Part shown: positions 36,330 to 44,763 of the stretch, in pieces
How the letters are laid out: each line of letters begins with the position of its first letter
Position numbering within the stretch: position 1 is the stretch's first letter
Assembly: GCF_010233585.1 (NCBI RefSeq)
Contig: NZ_CP045997.1
Span: forward strand, 2,755,424-2,819,423
Reading direction: 5' to 3'
DNA from: Spirosoma endbachense
Lineage (GTDB): Bacteria > Bacteroidota > Bacteroidia > Cytophagales > Spirosomataceae
DNA: 64,000 nt
The notes under the pieces: generated by a model
The model's database searches: none
What the model was told of the DNA's origin: nothing
Seen by the model: only the letters and a program-made list of their open reading frames with translations
Position numbers and translations under genes: made by a program

Positions 36330-36779
36330 ATGAGAAAGACTACCCTTATCGCTTTTCTTTCCCTAACGGTGCTTGTCAGTCTGTTAACGGGTTGTGGTGG
36401 AACCAAAACTCCTCCCGTTTCTGAACGCATCGCTAAAGTGTGGACAGCCAATAAGATTGAATGGGACAATGTAACGGTTTATACGAAAGGGGCAACGAGC
36501 AATCCGCAGCCCGGTTACTCCAATTATCGGCTTGATTTAAGTGCACCGCCTACCGTCTCAAATACGGAGTTCGAAGGGAGTAAATTTACAGGGCAATATT
36601 CTGTTCCTACCGAAACCAGTCTTGTACTCTCAAATCTAACCCCTCCACCAACTGGTGATAACGGTACGATCGAATTTACAATTAACTCGATCAGCGACTC
36701 AGAATTAGTGATAACCCGGACGAAAACCAGTCAGAAGACAGGTAATAAAATAGTAAAATACACGCTGTCAAATCCGTAG
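36330..36779 (+). CDS. Lipoprotein of unknown function
   Basis: The 149-residue protein has a signal peptide starting M-R-K-T-T-L-I-A-F and a lipobox S-L-L-T-G-C. The mature part is beta-rich with T and S (lipocalin-like length), but no family is certain. An in-frame ATG at 36315 is possible. Longer frames from 36225 put the signal sequence internally and start before the likely promoter. A T-rich terminator follows at 36803. Confidence 0.72.
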   Translation: MRKTTLIAFLSLTVLVSLLTGCGGTKTPPVSERIAKVWTANKIEWDNVTVYTKGATSNPQPGYSNYRLDLSAPPTVSNTEFEGSKFTGQYSVPTETSLVLSNLTPPPTGDNGTIEFTINSISDSELVITRTKTSQKTGNKIVKYTLSNP

Positions 36780-36802
36780 GTTTCGCAATCTTTTTTTTAT
36801 CT

Positions 36803-36837
36803 AAGCCGTTCCATAGGTCAAGTGGAACGGCTTTTTT
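36803..36837 (+). terminator. Intrinsic terminator of the lipoprotein gene
   Basis: 11-base arms (36803-36813 and 36823-36833), loop of 9, followed by T6. The stem starts 23 bases after the lipoprotein stop. Confidence 0.85.
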
Positions 36838-36932
36838 CTATTATCAGTTAGCAGTCCCGGCAGTGGCCCGAACCAATAGCTCCCGGCGAAAGTCCTTCCC
36901 AATCACTTGCTGGCTGTTAACTGCTTATTATT

Positions 36933-37964
36933 ATGACTGATCTTAATACCATTGGCGAATTTGGCCTGATTGAACGTATCCGACAGGCAACGCCAGCGCC
37001 GAAACACGCTGATACCATTCGTGGTATCGGCGACGATGCGGCTGTTTTTAACTGGGGCGATGATTATGGCCTCCTGGCGACCGATATGCTCGTTGAGGGC
37101 ATTCATTTCGACCTCATGTATGTTCCCTTAAAACACCTTGGCTATAAAGCCGTAGCCGTTAATGTGTCAGACATTGCAGCGATGAATGGCCTGCCCCTTC
37201 AGATTACCGTATCTATTGGGCTGAGCAGCCGGTTTCCGGTCGAAGCCGTCGATGAGTTATACGAAGGCATTCGAATGGCCTGTGAGGCCTACAATGTCGA
37301 TTTAGTAGGTGGCGACACAACGGCCTCGCGGTCGGGGCTGATTATTTCGATATCGGTGCTGGGTAAAGTCCCTAAAGACCTGATCACTTATCGGAATACC
37401 GCTCAGCCTAATGATGTGGTCTGCGTTACGGGCGACCTGGGAGCGGCTTACCTTGGCCTTCAGTTACTGGAACGAGAGAAGCAGGTTTATCTGGCCGATC
37501 CAAACATGCAGCCCAATTTATCGGAAGAACGGTCGTATCTGATCCAGCGTCAGCTCCGGCCCGATGCCCGCACCGACATTGTTCATGAACTCCGCGATCT
37601 GGGCATTCGCCCGACGTCGATGATTGATATTTCGGACGGTTTGGCGTCTGAGTTACTTCACATTTGTCGACAATCGGGCACAGGTGCTGTGATTTTTGAC
37701 GAAAACATCCCGGTTGATGATCAGACCCACTTAGCCGCTGACGAATTTAAAATCAGCCCGATCACGGCTGCCCTGAATGGTGGAGAGGATTATGAATTAC
37801 TCTTCACCGTACGCCCACAGGAGTTCGATAAATTGTCGACCAACGCCCGAATAACGGCAATCGGCTACCTAACGGCCAATCCGGATCAGGTTGTTCTGGC
37901 GACCAAAGCAGGCCAGCAGACACCCATTCGGGCACAGGGCTGGGAGAGTTTAGCGAAGTCATAA
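36933..37964 (+). CDS. thiL: Thiamine-monophosphate kinase
   Basis: ThiL phosphorylates thiamine monophosphate to thiamine pyrophosphate. The 343-residue protein has G-E-F-G-L-I-E near the start, G-I-G-D-D-A-A-V (Mg/ATP loop), T-D-M-L-V-E-G-I-H-F, G-G-D-T-T and G-G-E-D-Y-E-L-L-F near the end, all conserved in PurM-like ThiL. No TPP riboswitch-like element was seen upstream. It stands alone between terminators. Confidence 0.93.
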   Translation: MTDLNTIGEFGLIERIRQATPAPKHADTIRGIGDDAAVFNWGDDYGLLATDMLVEGIHFDLMYVPLKHLGYKAVAVNVSDIAAMNGLPLQITVSIGLSSRFPVEAVDELYEGIRMACEAYNVDLVGGDTTASRSGLIISISVLGKVPKDLITYRNTAQPNDVVCVTGDLGAAYLGLQLLEREKQVYLADPNMQPNLSEERSYLIQRQLRPDARTDIVHELRDLGIRPTSMIDISDGLASELLHICRQSGTGAVIFDENIPVDDQTHLAADEFKISPITAALNGGEDYELLFTVRPQEFDKLSTNARITAIGYLTANPDQVVLATKAGQQTPIRAQGWESLAKS

Positions 37965-37969
37965 AAATG

Positions 37970-37999
37970 TCAGGCGCACCGCCTGAGTGGTGCGCCTGA
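37970..37999 (+). terminator. Hairpin after thiL
   Basis: Perfect 11-base GC-rich arms (37970-37980 and 37989-37999) with an 8-base loop, starting 5 bases after the stop and followed by TTCTTA. A likely, though not T-run-perfect, terminator. Confidence 0.65.
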
Positions 38000-38018
38000 T
38001 TCTTAGTATCAGGTTAGT

Positions 38019-38534
38019 ATGGATCACTACAAAAGCTTAATTAAGTACAACATCCAGTCAAACCAACGTGTTTTAGCTCAATTACGGGATTTCCCTCAGC
38101 ATGAATTTGAGAAAGAATTGGGTGGCAGCTTTCCTTCCCTAAAGTTAACCATACGGCATTTACTTGAATCAGACTGGATTTGGCTCAAACGATGGCAGGG
38201 TGAACCCCTGGCTACGCTTCCTACTCATTGGGAGACGAACGCCGTCGAATCGATTCAGGCAATTTGGGAGCCAATTCAGGATGACATAGACGCCTATTTT
38301 TCGGTATGCCTGCCTGACCAACTGGAACGAAGCGTTCGGTTTACGACGAAAAAAGGAGATACCTTCGCGCTCCTGCTGTGGCAAACAATTAATCATGTGG
38401 TTAACCACGGCACTTACCACCGGGGACAAATCACAAATATGGTCAGAATGTTGGGGTATCAGCCTGTAGTGACAGAACTGTTTCTCTTTTTCAACGAGAA
38501 CAATCGAGTGGAGCAATCAAATACGCTCAGTTAG
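38019..38534 (+). CDS. DinB-family protein
   Basis: The 171-residue four-helix protein has H near 47 in I-R-H-L-L-E-S-D-W-I-W and H-x3-H in N-H-V-V-N-H-G-T-Y-H-R-G-Q near 130, the metal triad of DinB/YfiT-like proteins. These are thiol-dependent transferases or proteins of unknown role. It starts 55 bases after thiL. Confidence 0.86.
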   Translation: MDHYKSLIKYNIQSNQRVLAQLRDFPQHEFEKELGGSFPSLKLTIRHLLESDWIWLKRWQGEPLATLPTHWETNAVESIQAIWEPIQDDIDAYFSVCLPDQLERSVRFTTKKGDTFALLLWQTINHVVNHGTYHRGQITNMVRMLGYQPVVTELFLFFNENNRVEQSNTLS

Positions 38535-38584
38535 CAGACCGTAGAACGCCTGATTTACTACCAGTCGGCAAAATCAATCATAAA

Positions 38585-39469
38585 ATGCAAAAGCGTGTCA
38601 AATTCGATTTTGAGTTGTATTTCACCAATGGTGGCAGCCTAAAGGGAGAAGACTTTCGATTAGATATTGAAGGCGACGACATTTCAGAGCAGGCTTTGAT
38701 TGACTATATCATTGCCGATCTGCGCTTATTGATGGTCGGCAAGGCCAACATTCTCAACAAAGAAATTCTGACGGAAGCCCACAAAAGAACCCCTATCCGT
38801 GAAGCAAAACAAAGTCGGCTGATCGATCTGAGCCATACGATCGAAGATGGCCTTGTCACGTATAAAGGTCTTCCTGCCCCCATTGTCTGCGATTATCTAA
38901 GCCGTGAGACTTCCCGGCAATTTTATGAAGCGGGGACAGAATTTCAGATTGGTAAGATTGAGATGGTTACCAATACCGGTACGTACATAGATTGTCCTTT
39001 TCACCGGTATGAACAGGGCAAAGACCTGTCGGAAGTGGGGTTGGAAGCATTTACGGACTTAGAAGGCACCGTTATTCATGTTCCCTATACCGAAACGCTG
39101 GCCGTTACGGAGAGTCATTTACAAAACTATGAAATCAGAAATCGCGCCGTTCTGATTCGTACCGGCTGGGATCAATTCTGGAATACCGAAACCTATTACG
39201 AAAACCACCCTTTCCTGACGGCCGGGGCCGCTACGTATCTGCGTGATTGTGGTGTAAAGCTGGTTGGTATTGACTCGCACAATATTGACGATACACGTGG
39301 TAAAAGCCGTCCGGTTCACACTACTTTACTGGGTTCCGACATTTTAATAGTCGAGCATCTCTGTAACTTATCGTTGCTACCAACCGACGGCTTCACGTTT
39401 AGTGCTGCCCCGCCAAAATTTAAAGGCGTCGGTACATTTCCGGTGAGGGCTCTGGCTAAGCTCAACTGA
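38585..39469 (+). CDS. Cyclase-family (kynurenine-formamidase-like) hydrolase with extra N-terminal domain
   Basis: The 294-residue protein has about 85 N-terminal residues with no clear family, then a cyclase domain. It shows the usual D-L-S-H-T-I near 91-96, N-T-G-T-Y-I-D-C-P-F-H (metal motif, with Y where many have H) near 140 and D-S-H-N-I-D near 229. Family members split N-formylkynurenine or related amides. The changed motif and the extra domain make the substrate uncertain. It starts 51 bases after the DinB-like gene. Confidence 0.8.
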   Translation: MQKRVKFDFELYFTNGGSLKGEDFRLDIEGDDISEQALIDYIIADLRLLMVGKANILNKEILTEAHKRTPIREAKQSRLIDLSHTIEDGLVTYKGLPAPIVCDYLSRETSRQFYEAGTEFQIGKIEMVTNTGTYIDCPFHRYEQGKDLSEVGLEAFTDLEGTVIHVPYTETLAVTESHLQNYEIRNRAVLIRTGWDQFWNTETYYENHPFLTAGAATYLRDCGVKLVGIDSHNIDDTRGKSRPVHTTLLGSDILIVEHLCNLSLLPTDGFTFSAAPPKFKGVGTFPVRALAKLN

Positions 39470-39560
39470 CGCGACCGATCGCTCGTATTATCGCCCGTAT
39501 GCTTACGTTTTTGGCTAGGTTTACGTTTAATAGAAAAGTCCAGATCAACTTACGTCGCTT

Positions 39561-40310
39561 ATGCGGTATTTATGTTTTGCGCTGATCAGTTTCCTGATTG
39601 GACAATCGCTATACGCTCAATCGCCAGAATTCCGGGTCGAATCGATCAAGCCCTCCGTTTATGTTCACACGTCCTACATGCTGTATAGTGGCCAGCCTTT
39701 TCCGTCAAATGGATTAGTCATTGAAACGAAAAAAGGCGTTGTTCTGGTCGATACACCCTGGGATACCCTACAAACACGCCAGCTTCTCGACTGGATCAGT
39801 ACCAACCTGAAGCGGCCCGTCTTATTAGCCATTGTTACCCACGCTCATGATGATCGGCTGGCCGGTACAGAACTACTAAGACGACAAGGGGCGAGGGTGA
39901 TTTGCACACCCTTAACGGCCAGACTGGCCAAAGCGAAAAACCACCCCGTTCCTGATGCTATTTTACCGAATGACACCACGCTGAACATAGGTGGCGTACG
40001 AATTGAAACCTACTTTCCGGGCCGCGGCCATTCTCCCGACAATATCGTCGTGTGGTTACCGAAACAGAAACTTCTCTTCGGCGGATGCCTGATTAAAAGC
40101 GTTGAAGCCAGTGGATTAGGCAATATTGCCGACGCCGATCTAAGCGAATGGCCTGCAACGATCCGTCGCGTACACGAACGCTTTCCCAAGATCGATGTAC
40201 TCGTTCCGGGGCATCAAAGCTGGAAAACAAACGATACGTCAATCGCAATTCCTTTCGGCCATCCGGCCTTGCAGCGTACAATAAATCTACTGGACCGTAA
40301 AGGCGGTTGA
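39561..40310 (+). CDS. Subclass B1 metallo-beta-lactamase
   Basis: The 249-residue protein has a signal peptide ending L-Y-A-Q near 20. It carries all zinc ligands of subclass B1: H-A-H-D-D near 94-98 (with D in the H-x-H-x-D position), H about 156 in G-R-G-H-S-P-D-N, C about 175 in F-G-G-C-L-I-K-S and H about 217 in P-G-H-Q-S-W. The P-D-N-I-V-V-W and G-G-C-L-I-K-S segments are B1 marks, so it should hydrolyse most beta-lactams including carbapenems in the periplasm. The stop is 6 bases from the stop of the convergent class A beta-lactamase. Confidence 0.92.
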   Translation: MRYLCFALISFLIGQSLYAQSPEFRVESIKPSVYVHTSYMLYSGQPFPSNGLVIETKKGVVLVDTPWDTLQTRQLLDWISTNLKRPVLLAIVTHAHDDRLAGTELLRRQGARVICTPLTARLAKAKNHPVPDAILPNDTTLNIGGVRIETYFPGRGHSPDNIVVWLPKQKLLFGGCLIKSVEASGLGNIADADLSEWPATIRRVHERFPKIDVLVPGHQSWKTNDTSIAIPFGHPALQRTINLLDRKGG

Positions 40311-40316
40311 TACAAT

Positions 40317-41231
40317 TTACCCTTTCACATAGAGGTAAATCAACTCCGAAACCGTTGCCAGTGTATTATCGGCAGCCTGATCGTTTTTGAGATCTTTCGA
40401 TAAAAGTACCAAGACGTATTGGCGGCCATCGGGCAGGAAAACAATGCCAGAGTCATGGGAAACACCCTTGATGGAACCTGTTTTATGCGCAACCTTGACC
40501 TCTTTCGGTAGTTTGGCCGGAATCTTCGACATAAAGCGCTGGTCGAGCAGTATGTCAATCATTGCTTTTGACGCTTCCGGATTGACCGCCTGACCGGTAG
40601 CGATTTTCTCAAAAATCACCATCAGATCGTAGGCCGTTGTTGTGTTGTTAAGCCCCTGTTCAAAGGCTTTCGAATCTTCAACACCGCGCCGGACCTGTAT
40701 GTCTTTTGCCCCCAATTCACGCATCGTTTGCGTTACTTTTTGGGCATCTGCCTGTTCAATAACCAGGTTTGTCGCCAGGTTACTGCTCAGAATAATCATG
40801 TCGTAAACCAGCGACGCCAGCGTCCGTTTCGTTCCGACTTCCTTATAAATGTTGGTATCACTATCCGTCTGCGCTTTCAGGCTGTACGAACTCCCATCGA
40901 CAATACTTTTAAACTCGGTTTTTATGGGGATAGAGTCAGCTAACGACAACCGTTTCTGCGCCACTTGCTTATAGACCTCGATCATGACGGGTGTTTTCAT
41001 GGTACTGGCGGCATGAAAGACATCGTGTTCCCGAATGAAGAGTTCCTGGCCCGTACTTAAGTCTTTAAAAGCAACGGCAAAGACACCACTCTGCTTCGCC
41101 AGCTCCTGATTGATTTGTTGCCGCAATTGATCGAGCGTTGTTCTGGACTGGCAAACAGCAACCACTCCCAACCCCGATAAACACAATAAAATAACCGTCA
41201 GCCCGATAGGCCGGTAAGTCAAAAGCGCCAT
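40317..41231 (-). CDS. Class A-type serine beta-lactamase
   Basis: The 304-residue exported protein has a signal peptide of about 28 residues. It has S76-x-x-K79 in S-T-M-K, S149-S150-N151 in the SDN place (D replaced by S), a Glu-166 candidate E185 in R-G-V-E-D-S-K-A-F, and K250-T-G-S. The match is to chromosomal class A enzymes of Bacteroidota, where this motif set is common. Activity is likely but the spectrum cannot be read. It converges on the B1 metallo-beta-lactamase gene with only 6 bases between the two stops and no terminator there. Confidence 0.85.
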   Translation of the reverse strand: MALLTYRPIGLTVILLCLSGLGVVAVCQSRTTLDQLRQQINQELAKQSGVFAVAFKDLSTGQELFIREHDVFHAASTMKTPVMIEVYKQVAQKRLSLADSIPIKTEFKSIVDGSSYSLKAQTDSDTNIYKEVGTKRTLASLVYDMIILSSNLATNLVIEQADAQKVTQTMRELGAKDIQVRRGVEDSKAFEQGLNNTTTAYDLMVIFEKIATGQAVNPEASKAMIDILLDQRFMSKIPAKLPKEVKVAHKTGSIKGVSHDSGIVFLPDGRQYVLVLLSKDLKNDQAADNTLATVSELIYLYVKG

Positions 41232-41300
41232 AGGTACAAAATGATTTATAGTCAGCCAATTTAGCCAAATATGGGGCTTATCAAGCGAGAAACGGCGATT

Positions 41301-41837
41301 TTATCGTACTCGAAAAAACTTAAGATAGCAGTCGCCATCGCATTTAGGCCTCAATAGCAATGTATCCTGCTTGAACAACACACCCTGGCGGAAGTACTGA
41401 TTAGCCCGATTGGTATTGACATAGAGCTTGACCCCTAATCCGTCCTGTTCCGTTGAATCAACATCATACAGTTTAATCGGATTATAGTAACTCATTTCAT
41501 CACCACTGGCCGTCAGTTTTCCATCAGGAGCAAAGGTGAGCGTTTGAGCGGGAACCGCTCCGTATCTCCGACGGGCAAAGAATAATGTATCGCGGGAGGT
41601 AAGTGTCGAATCACGCACTACCTTCACTTCGCGTTTATCGACAATGATTACGCCGTATGTATAATTTCTCGTATACAGTAGTGAGTCCTTAGGAAACTGC
41701 CGCTCATAAAGCTGCCAGGTCCCCGTAATACGCGGATCACCCGCACCGGGCGAAAAGTCCTGATAGGGATCTTTGCAGTCGGCCAGAAAACCGACTACCA
41801 GCAGGCAAACAGAGAAGGATAGGAAGAATTTTTTCAC
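41301..41837 (-). CDS. Lipoprotein of unknown function
   Basis: The 178-residue protein starts at a GTG and has a signal peptide with G-F-L-A-D-C near 16-21 as a lipobox. The mature part contains W-Q-L-Y-E-R and a beta-rich middle like the lipocalin-fold lipoproteins of Bacteroidota, and two C-terminal cysteines in K-C-D-G-D-C. No function is recognised. A -7 box lies 18 bases upstream. Confidence 0.75.
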   Translation of the reverse strand: MKKFFLSFSVCLLVVGFLADCKDPYQDFSPGAGDPRITGTWQLYERQFPKDSLLYTRNYTYGVIIVDKREVKVVRDSTLTSRDTLFFARRRYGAVPAQTLTFAPDGKLTASGDEMSYYNPIKLYDVDSTEQDGLGVKLYVNTNRANQYFRQGVLFKQDTLLLRPKCDGDCYLKFFRVR

Positions 41838-41855
41838 AAGTCAGTTGGCAGTTCG

Positions 41856-41863
41856 CAAAACTA
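41856..41863 (-). promoter_or_regulatory. -7 element of the lipoprotein gene at 41301
   Basis: On the minus strand TAGTTTTG matches TAnnTTTG, ending 18 bases before the GTG start. The -33 element is not clear. Confidence 0.45.
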
Positions 41864-41946
41864 ACGAAAGCATTTTCTTCAGGATTGCTCTGACTACATA
41901 GTTTTTATCAGATTGGCGGGTTTACCAGTCTGGTATTCGTTACAAA

Positions 41947-41984
41947 AGCATGGCAGAGAGCCATAGATGCTTCTCGGCCATGCT
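41947..41984. terminator. Two-level hairpin after the mannose-1-phosphate guanylyltransferase gene
   Basis: Outer arms AGCATGGC/GCCATGCT (41947-41954 and 41977-41984) enclose an inner, imperfect GAGAGC/GCTTCTC stem. It lies 12 bases beyond the stop on the minus strand; the T-run is short. Confidence 0.5.
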
Positions 41985-41996
41985 CCTATACTAAAA

Positions 41997-43082
41997 CTAT
42001 ACAAAATGTGTGCCTCTTTCTTTAGCGTCGGCAACAAAGGCTTTAACTTTCTGCTCGTCTTCTTTGCGGCAGATCATCAGCACATTGTCATATTCGGCTA
42101 CGATAAACCCATCCAGCCCATTGATGGCGACCAGCCGATCTTTAGGCGTTTTGATAATGCAGTTTTTAGTATCGTACAGTAAAACATGGCCATCGATCAC
42201 GTTGAAGTCGTCGTTTTTGTCCGATACTTCATACAATGATTTCCAGGTACCCAGATCTGACCAGCCAAAGTCGCTCAGCACAACAAAAACGTTCTCCGCT
42301 TTTTCCATGATACCGTTATCAATGGAAATACTCTTCGTCAATGAATAGGCTTTGTCAATAAAAGCGGCCTCGCTTTCGGTATAATAATCTTCTTTCCCTT
42401 CGTCAAAAATTTCGGCAACTTCGGGCAGGTACTTCTCGAAGGACTTGATTATCGACTGTACATTCCAGACGAAAATCCCGGCATTCCAGACAAATTCACC
42501 ACTTTCAACAAATTGTTGCGCCAGTTCAAGGTGCGGTTTCTCGGTAAAAGTTTTCACCTTCAACGGATGTTGCTTGCTGTTCGCCTGATCCGGTTCCGGG
42601 ATGTACTGAATATAACCATAACCGGTGTCGGGGCGGCTCGGCTGAATGCCCAGCGTTACCAGAATATTCTGATTTTTTGTGGCTTCCAGAGCGGTAAGAA
42701 TCGTGCGCTGAAACTCTTCCTCTTTCAGAATAATATGATCGGCTGGAGCGACGATAATGTTCGCTTCCGGATCGTGCTGGGCAATTTTATAACACGCATA
42801 GGCAATACAGGGAGCCGTATTGCGCGCAATGGGTTCACACAATACCTGATCATCGGTAAGCTGCGGCAGTTGTTGCTGACACAGATCCTTGTATAAAGAA
42901 CTGGTTACGATGAAGATATTTTCGGGAGGGCAAACACCGTTGAAACGATCGGCAGTTTGTTGAAGAAGTGTTCGGCCAGTGCCTAAAACATCATGAAATT
43001 GCTTTGGATAACTTGTCCGGCTAAAGGGCCAAAACCGCGTTCCGACGCCCCCTGCCATAATGATAACATACGTATGATTCAT
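41997..43082 (-). CDS. manC: Mannose-1-phosphate guanylyltransferase
   Basis: The 361-residue nucleotidyltransferase makes GDP-mannose. It starts with I-I-M-A-G-G-V-G-T-R-F-W-P-F-S-R and has P-K-Q-F near 27, and F-T-E-K-P near 173, with a left-handed-helix-like tail. It lacks the C-terminal phosphomannose isomerase cupin of long ManC/AlgA proteins (about 460-480 residues), so it is the single-function type. GDP-mannose could supply the glycan gene set at 21995-28595. Confidence 0.93.
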   Translation of the reverse strand: MNHTYVIIMAGGVGTRFWPFSRTSYPKQFHDVLGTGRTLLQQTADRFNGVCPPENIFIVTSSLYKDLCQQQLPQLTDDQVLCEPIARNTAPCIAYACYKIAQHDPEANIIVAPADHIILKEEEFQRTILTALEATKNQNILVTLGIQPSRPDTGYGYIQYIPEPDQANSKQHPLKVKTFTEKPHLELAQQFVESGEFVWNAGIFVWNVQSIIKSFEKYLPEVAEIFDEGKEDYYTESEAAFIDKAYSLTKSISIDNGIMEKAENVFVVLSDFGWSDLGTWKSLYEVSDKNDDFNVIDGHVLLYDTKNCIIKTPKDRLVAINGLDGFIVAEYDNVLMICRKEDEQKVKAFVADAKERGTHFV

Positions 43083-43203
43083 TGGTAATGCTCGTAAAAG
43101 AATAGGGACAATGTGGTAAAGTTGCTACTATCTTACCTAAAAACGCCAGAATAGTTCAGGATTCTTAGTAAATGATAAACGTAACAGCCTGACCGACTAA
43201 CAA

Positions 43204-43248
43204 AAATAATCGAACAAATAGCGAACTCCGCCATCTATTCGATTATTT
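43204..43248 (-). terminator. Terminator of the RND efflux operon
   Basis: Arms of 11 bases (43204-43214 and 43238-43248) with a 23-base loop, 28 bases after the outer-membrane gene stop. On the minus strand it is followed by TTG after a T-run in the stem end. Confidence 0.5.
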
Positions 43249-43275
43249 ATGTTACTTAAATAAAAAATACCTTAA

Positions 43276-44763
43276 CTACCAGTCACCACCCACAGCTCTT
43301 AGCAGCGCTACGGCATATTGGGTTTCCTGGCTTCTAAGCTGGACCAGTTGTTGCTCAGTCGTTAAAATTGTCCGTTGTGCATCCAGAACTTCCAGATAAG
43401 TTGCCAGTCCACGAACATATAATTCACGATTGTATTGTTCTGTTCGGCGGGCCAGTGTCAGTGTTTGCCCCTGCAAATCTATTTGTTGCCGTAAGAGGGT
43501 TAAATTATCCAAAGCCGTTTCGGCATCACGCTGCGCCAGCTGCAATGCCTGCAAATAGGTCTGCTGGCTGGTCTGCGTGAGCTGTTTGGAAAGGAGGATA
43601 TTCTGACGTGCCCGGTGGCCTTCATACAACGGAACCGATGCGTTGACACCAACAATATATGTTGCACTGCTCGGTGTAAACCATGGCCCAAGTCGACCCG
43701 ACAGCACCCCACCTGATCCAACCAGCGTTACCCTTGGCAATGTACTGGCCTGCTGAAGAGTAACCTGAGCAGCGGCAATCTGATTCTGCCGTGTAAACTG
43801 CAACAGATCCGGACGGCGCTGTAGCTGATCAACCTGAACAGCCGCATACGGATAGGTTGGCACTGTTGCGGGCAACGTTCCGGCTGGTATCGAAAACTGC
43901 GTAGGGTCCTGAGCACACAATTGGGCCAGACCATTGACCAGCTCAGTACGTGCTCGTTCGAGTCCTTTAAGCGTCACTTGCAGCGTCGCATAATCCGTTT
44001 CGGCCCGTTGTACATCGATCTGATTGATCAGCCCAACCCGAAATCGTTCACGGATGATAGACAGCGTTGTATCGCGAGACTGAATATTCCGGCGAAAAAC
44101 AGCCTGCTCAGCATCGTTTCCCCGAATAAGCATATACGTGCGGGCAATATCGGAAGCCAGCGTGAGCCGGAACGACTGATAATCGGCATCGCTGGCCTGC
44201 GCCTGCAAGTCAGCGACGGCAATACTGCTTCGAATCCGCTTAAACAAATCCAGTTCATAGCTGGCATCGATCGGTAGCAGCTGGAGCGTATTCAACTGAA
44301 AACGAGGAACCTGATCGGGTGCCGCCGTTGCAACCGAAAGAGGACGATGTTCGGATAGACTCTGGGTTGTAGCGAGCAATGAACTCCGTAGAGATGGCGA
44401 CAAAAATGATTGCGCCACTTTAACCCGAATCCGCGACTCTTCCAAACGACTTAAAGCCGCCTTTAAATTCGGACTATTTTCCAAACCCAGTTGAATAAGC
44501 GACTCAAGCATAGGATCACCAAACCGCTTGAAGCCGCTAATTGTCAAGGCGGGCACCGGCGCATTAGGATCTGGTGCCGTAACGGACGACATGGCAGGAG
44601 CAGCCGTTCCCGTTGGAGCCGAACCCGGTTGCACGGTTACCGACCCTCCCGGCGCGTTAAGGGGTGCTGTTTGAGCCTTTGCTGTATAACAATAAATCGG
44701 AGTGACAACGGCAACAAATCGGAGTACCGACCGCAAAAAACTATACATTATACTTTTATTCAT
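43276..44763 (-). CDS. TolC-family outer-membrane efflux protein
   Basis: The 495-residue protein has a signal peptide (A-K-A-Q at about 28-31), a low-complexity N-terminal segment and two TolC-like helical repeats with S-P-N-L-K-A-A-L-S-R-L-E-E-S near 90 and Q-I-D-V-Q-R-A-E near 245. The pattern R-R-P-D-L near 315 and the final S-Q-E-T-Q-Y-A-V-A-L-L-R-A-V-G-G-D-W are typical of NodT-type proteins. It forms the outer-membrane channel of the RND pump. Its ATG overlaps the adaptor stop by 4 bases. Confidence 0.92.
   Translation of the reverse strand: MNKSIMYSFLRSVLRFVAVVTPIYCYTAKAQTAPLNAPGGSVTVQPGSAPTGTAAPAMSSVTAPDPNAPVPALTISGFKRFGDPMLESLIQLGLENSPNLKAALSRLEESRIRVKVAQSFLSPSLRSSLLATTQSLSEHRPLSVATAAPDQVPRFQLNTLQLLPIDASYELDLFKRIRSSIAVADLQAQASDADYQSFRLTLASDIARTYMLIRGNDAEQAVFRRNIQSRDTTLSIIRERFRVGLINQIDVQRAETDYATLQVTLKGLERARTELVNGLAQLCAQDPTQFSIPAGTLPATVPTYPYAAVQVDQLQRRPDLLQFTRQNQIAAAQVTLQQASTLPRVTLVGSGGVLSGRLGPWFTPSSATYIVGVNASVPLYEGHRARQNILLSKQLTQTSQQTYLQALQLAQRDAETALDNLTLLRQQIDLQGQTLTLARRTEQYNRELYVRGLATYLEVLDAQRTILTTEQQLVQLRSQETQYAVALLRAVGGDW

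Noticed and set aside
36838..36932. Possible TPP riboswitch ahead of thiL
   Set aside because: Only a loose inverted repeat was found and no TPP-element core sequence.
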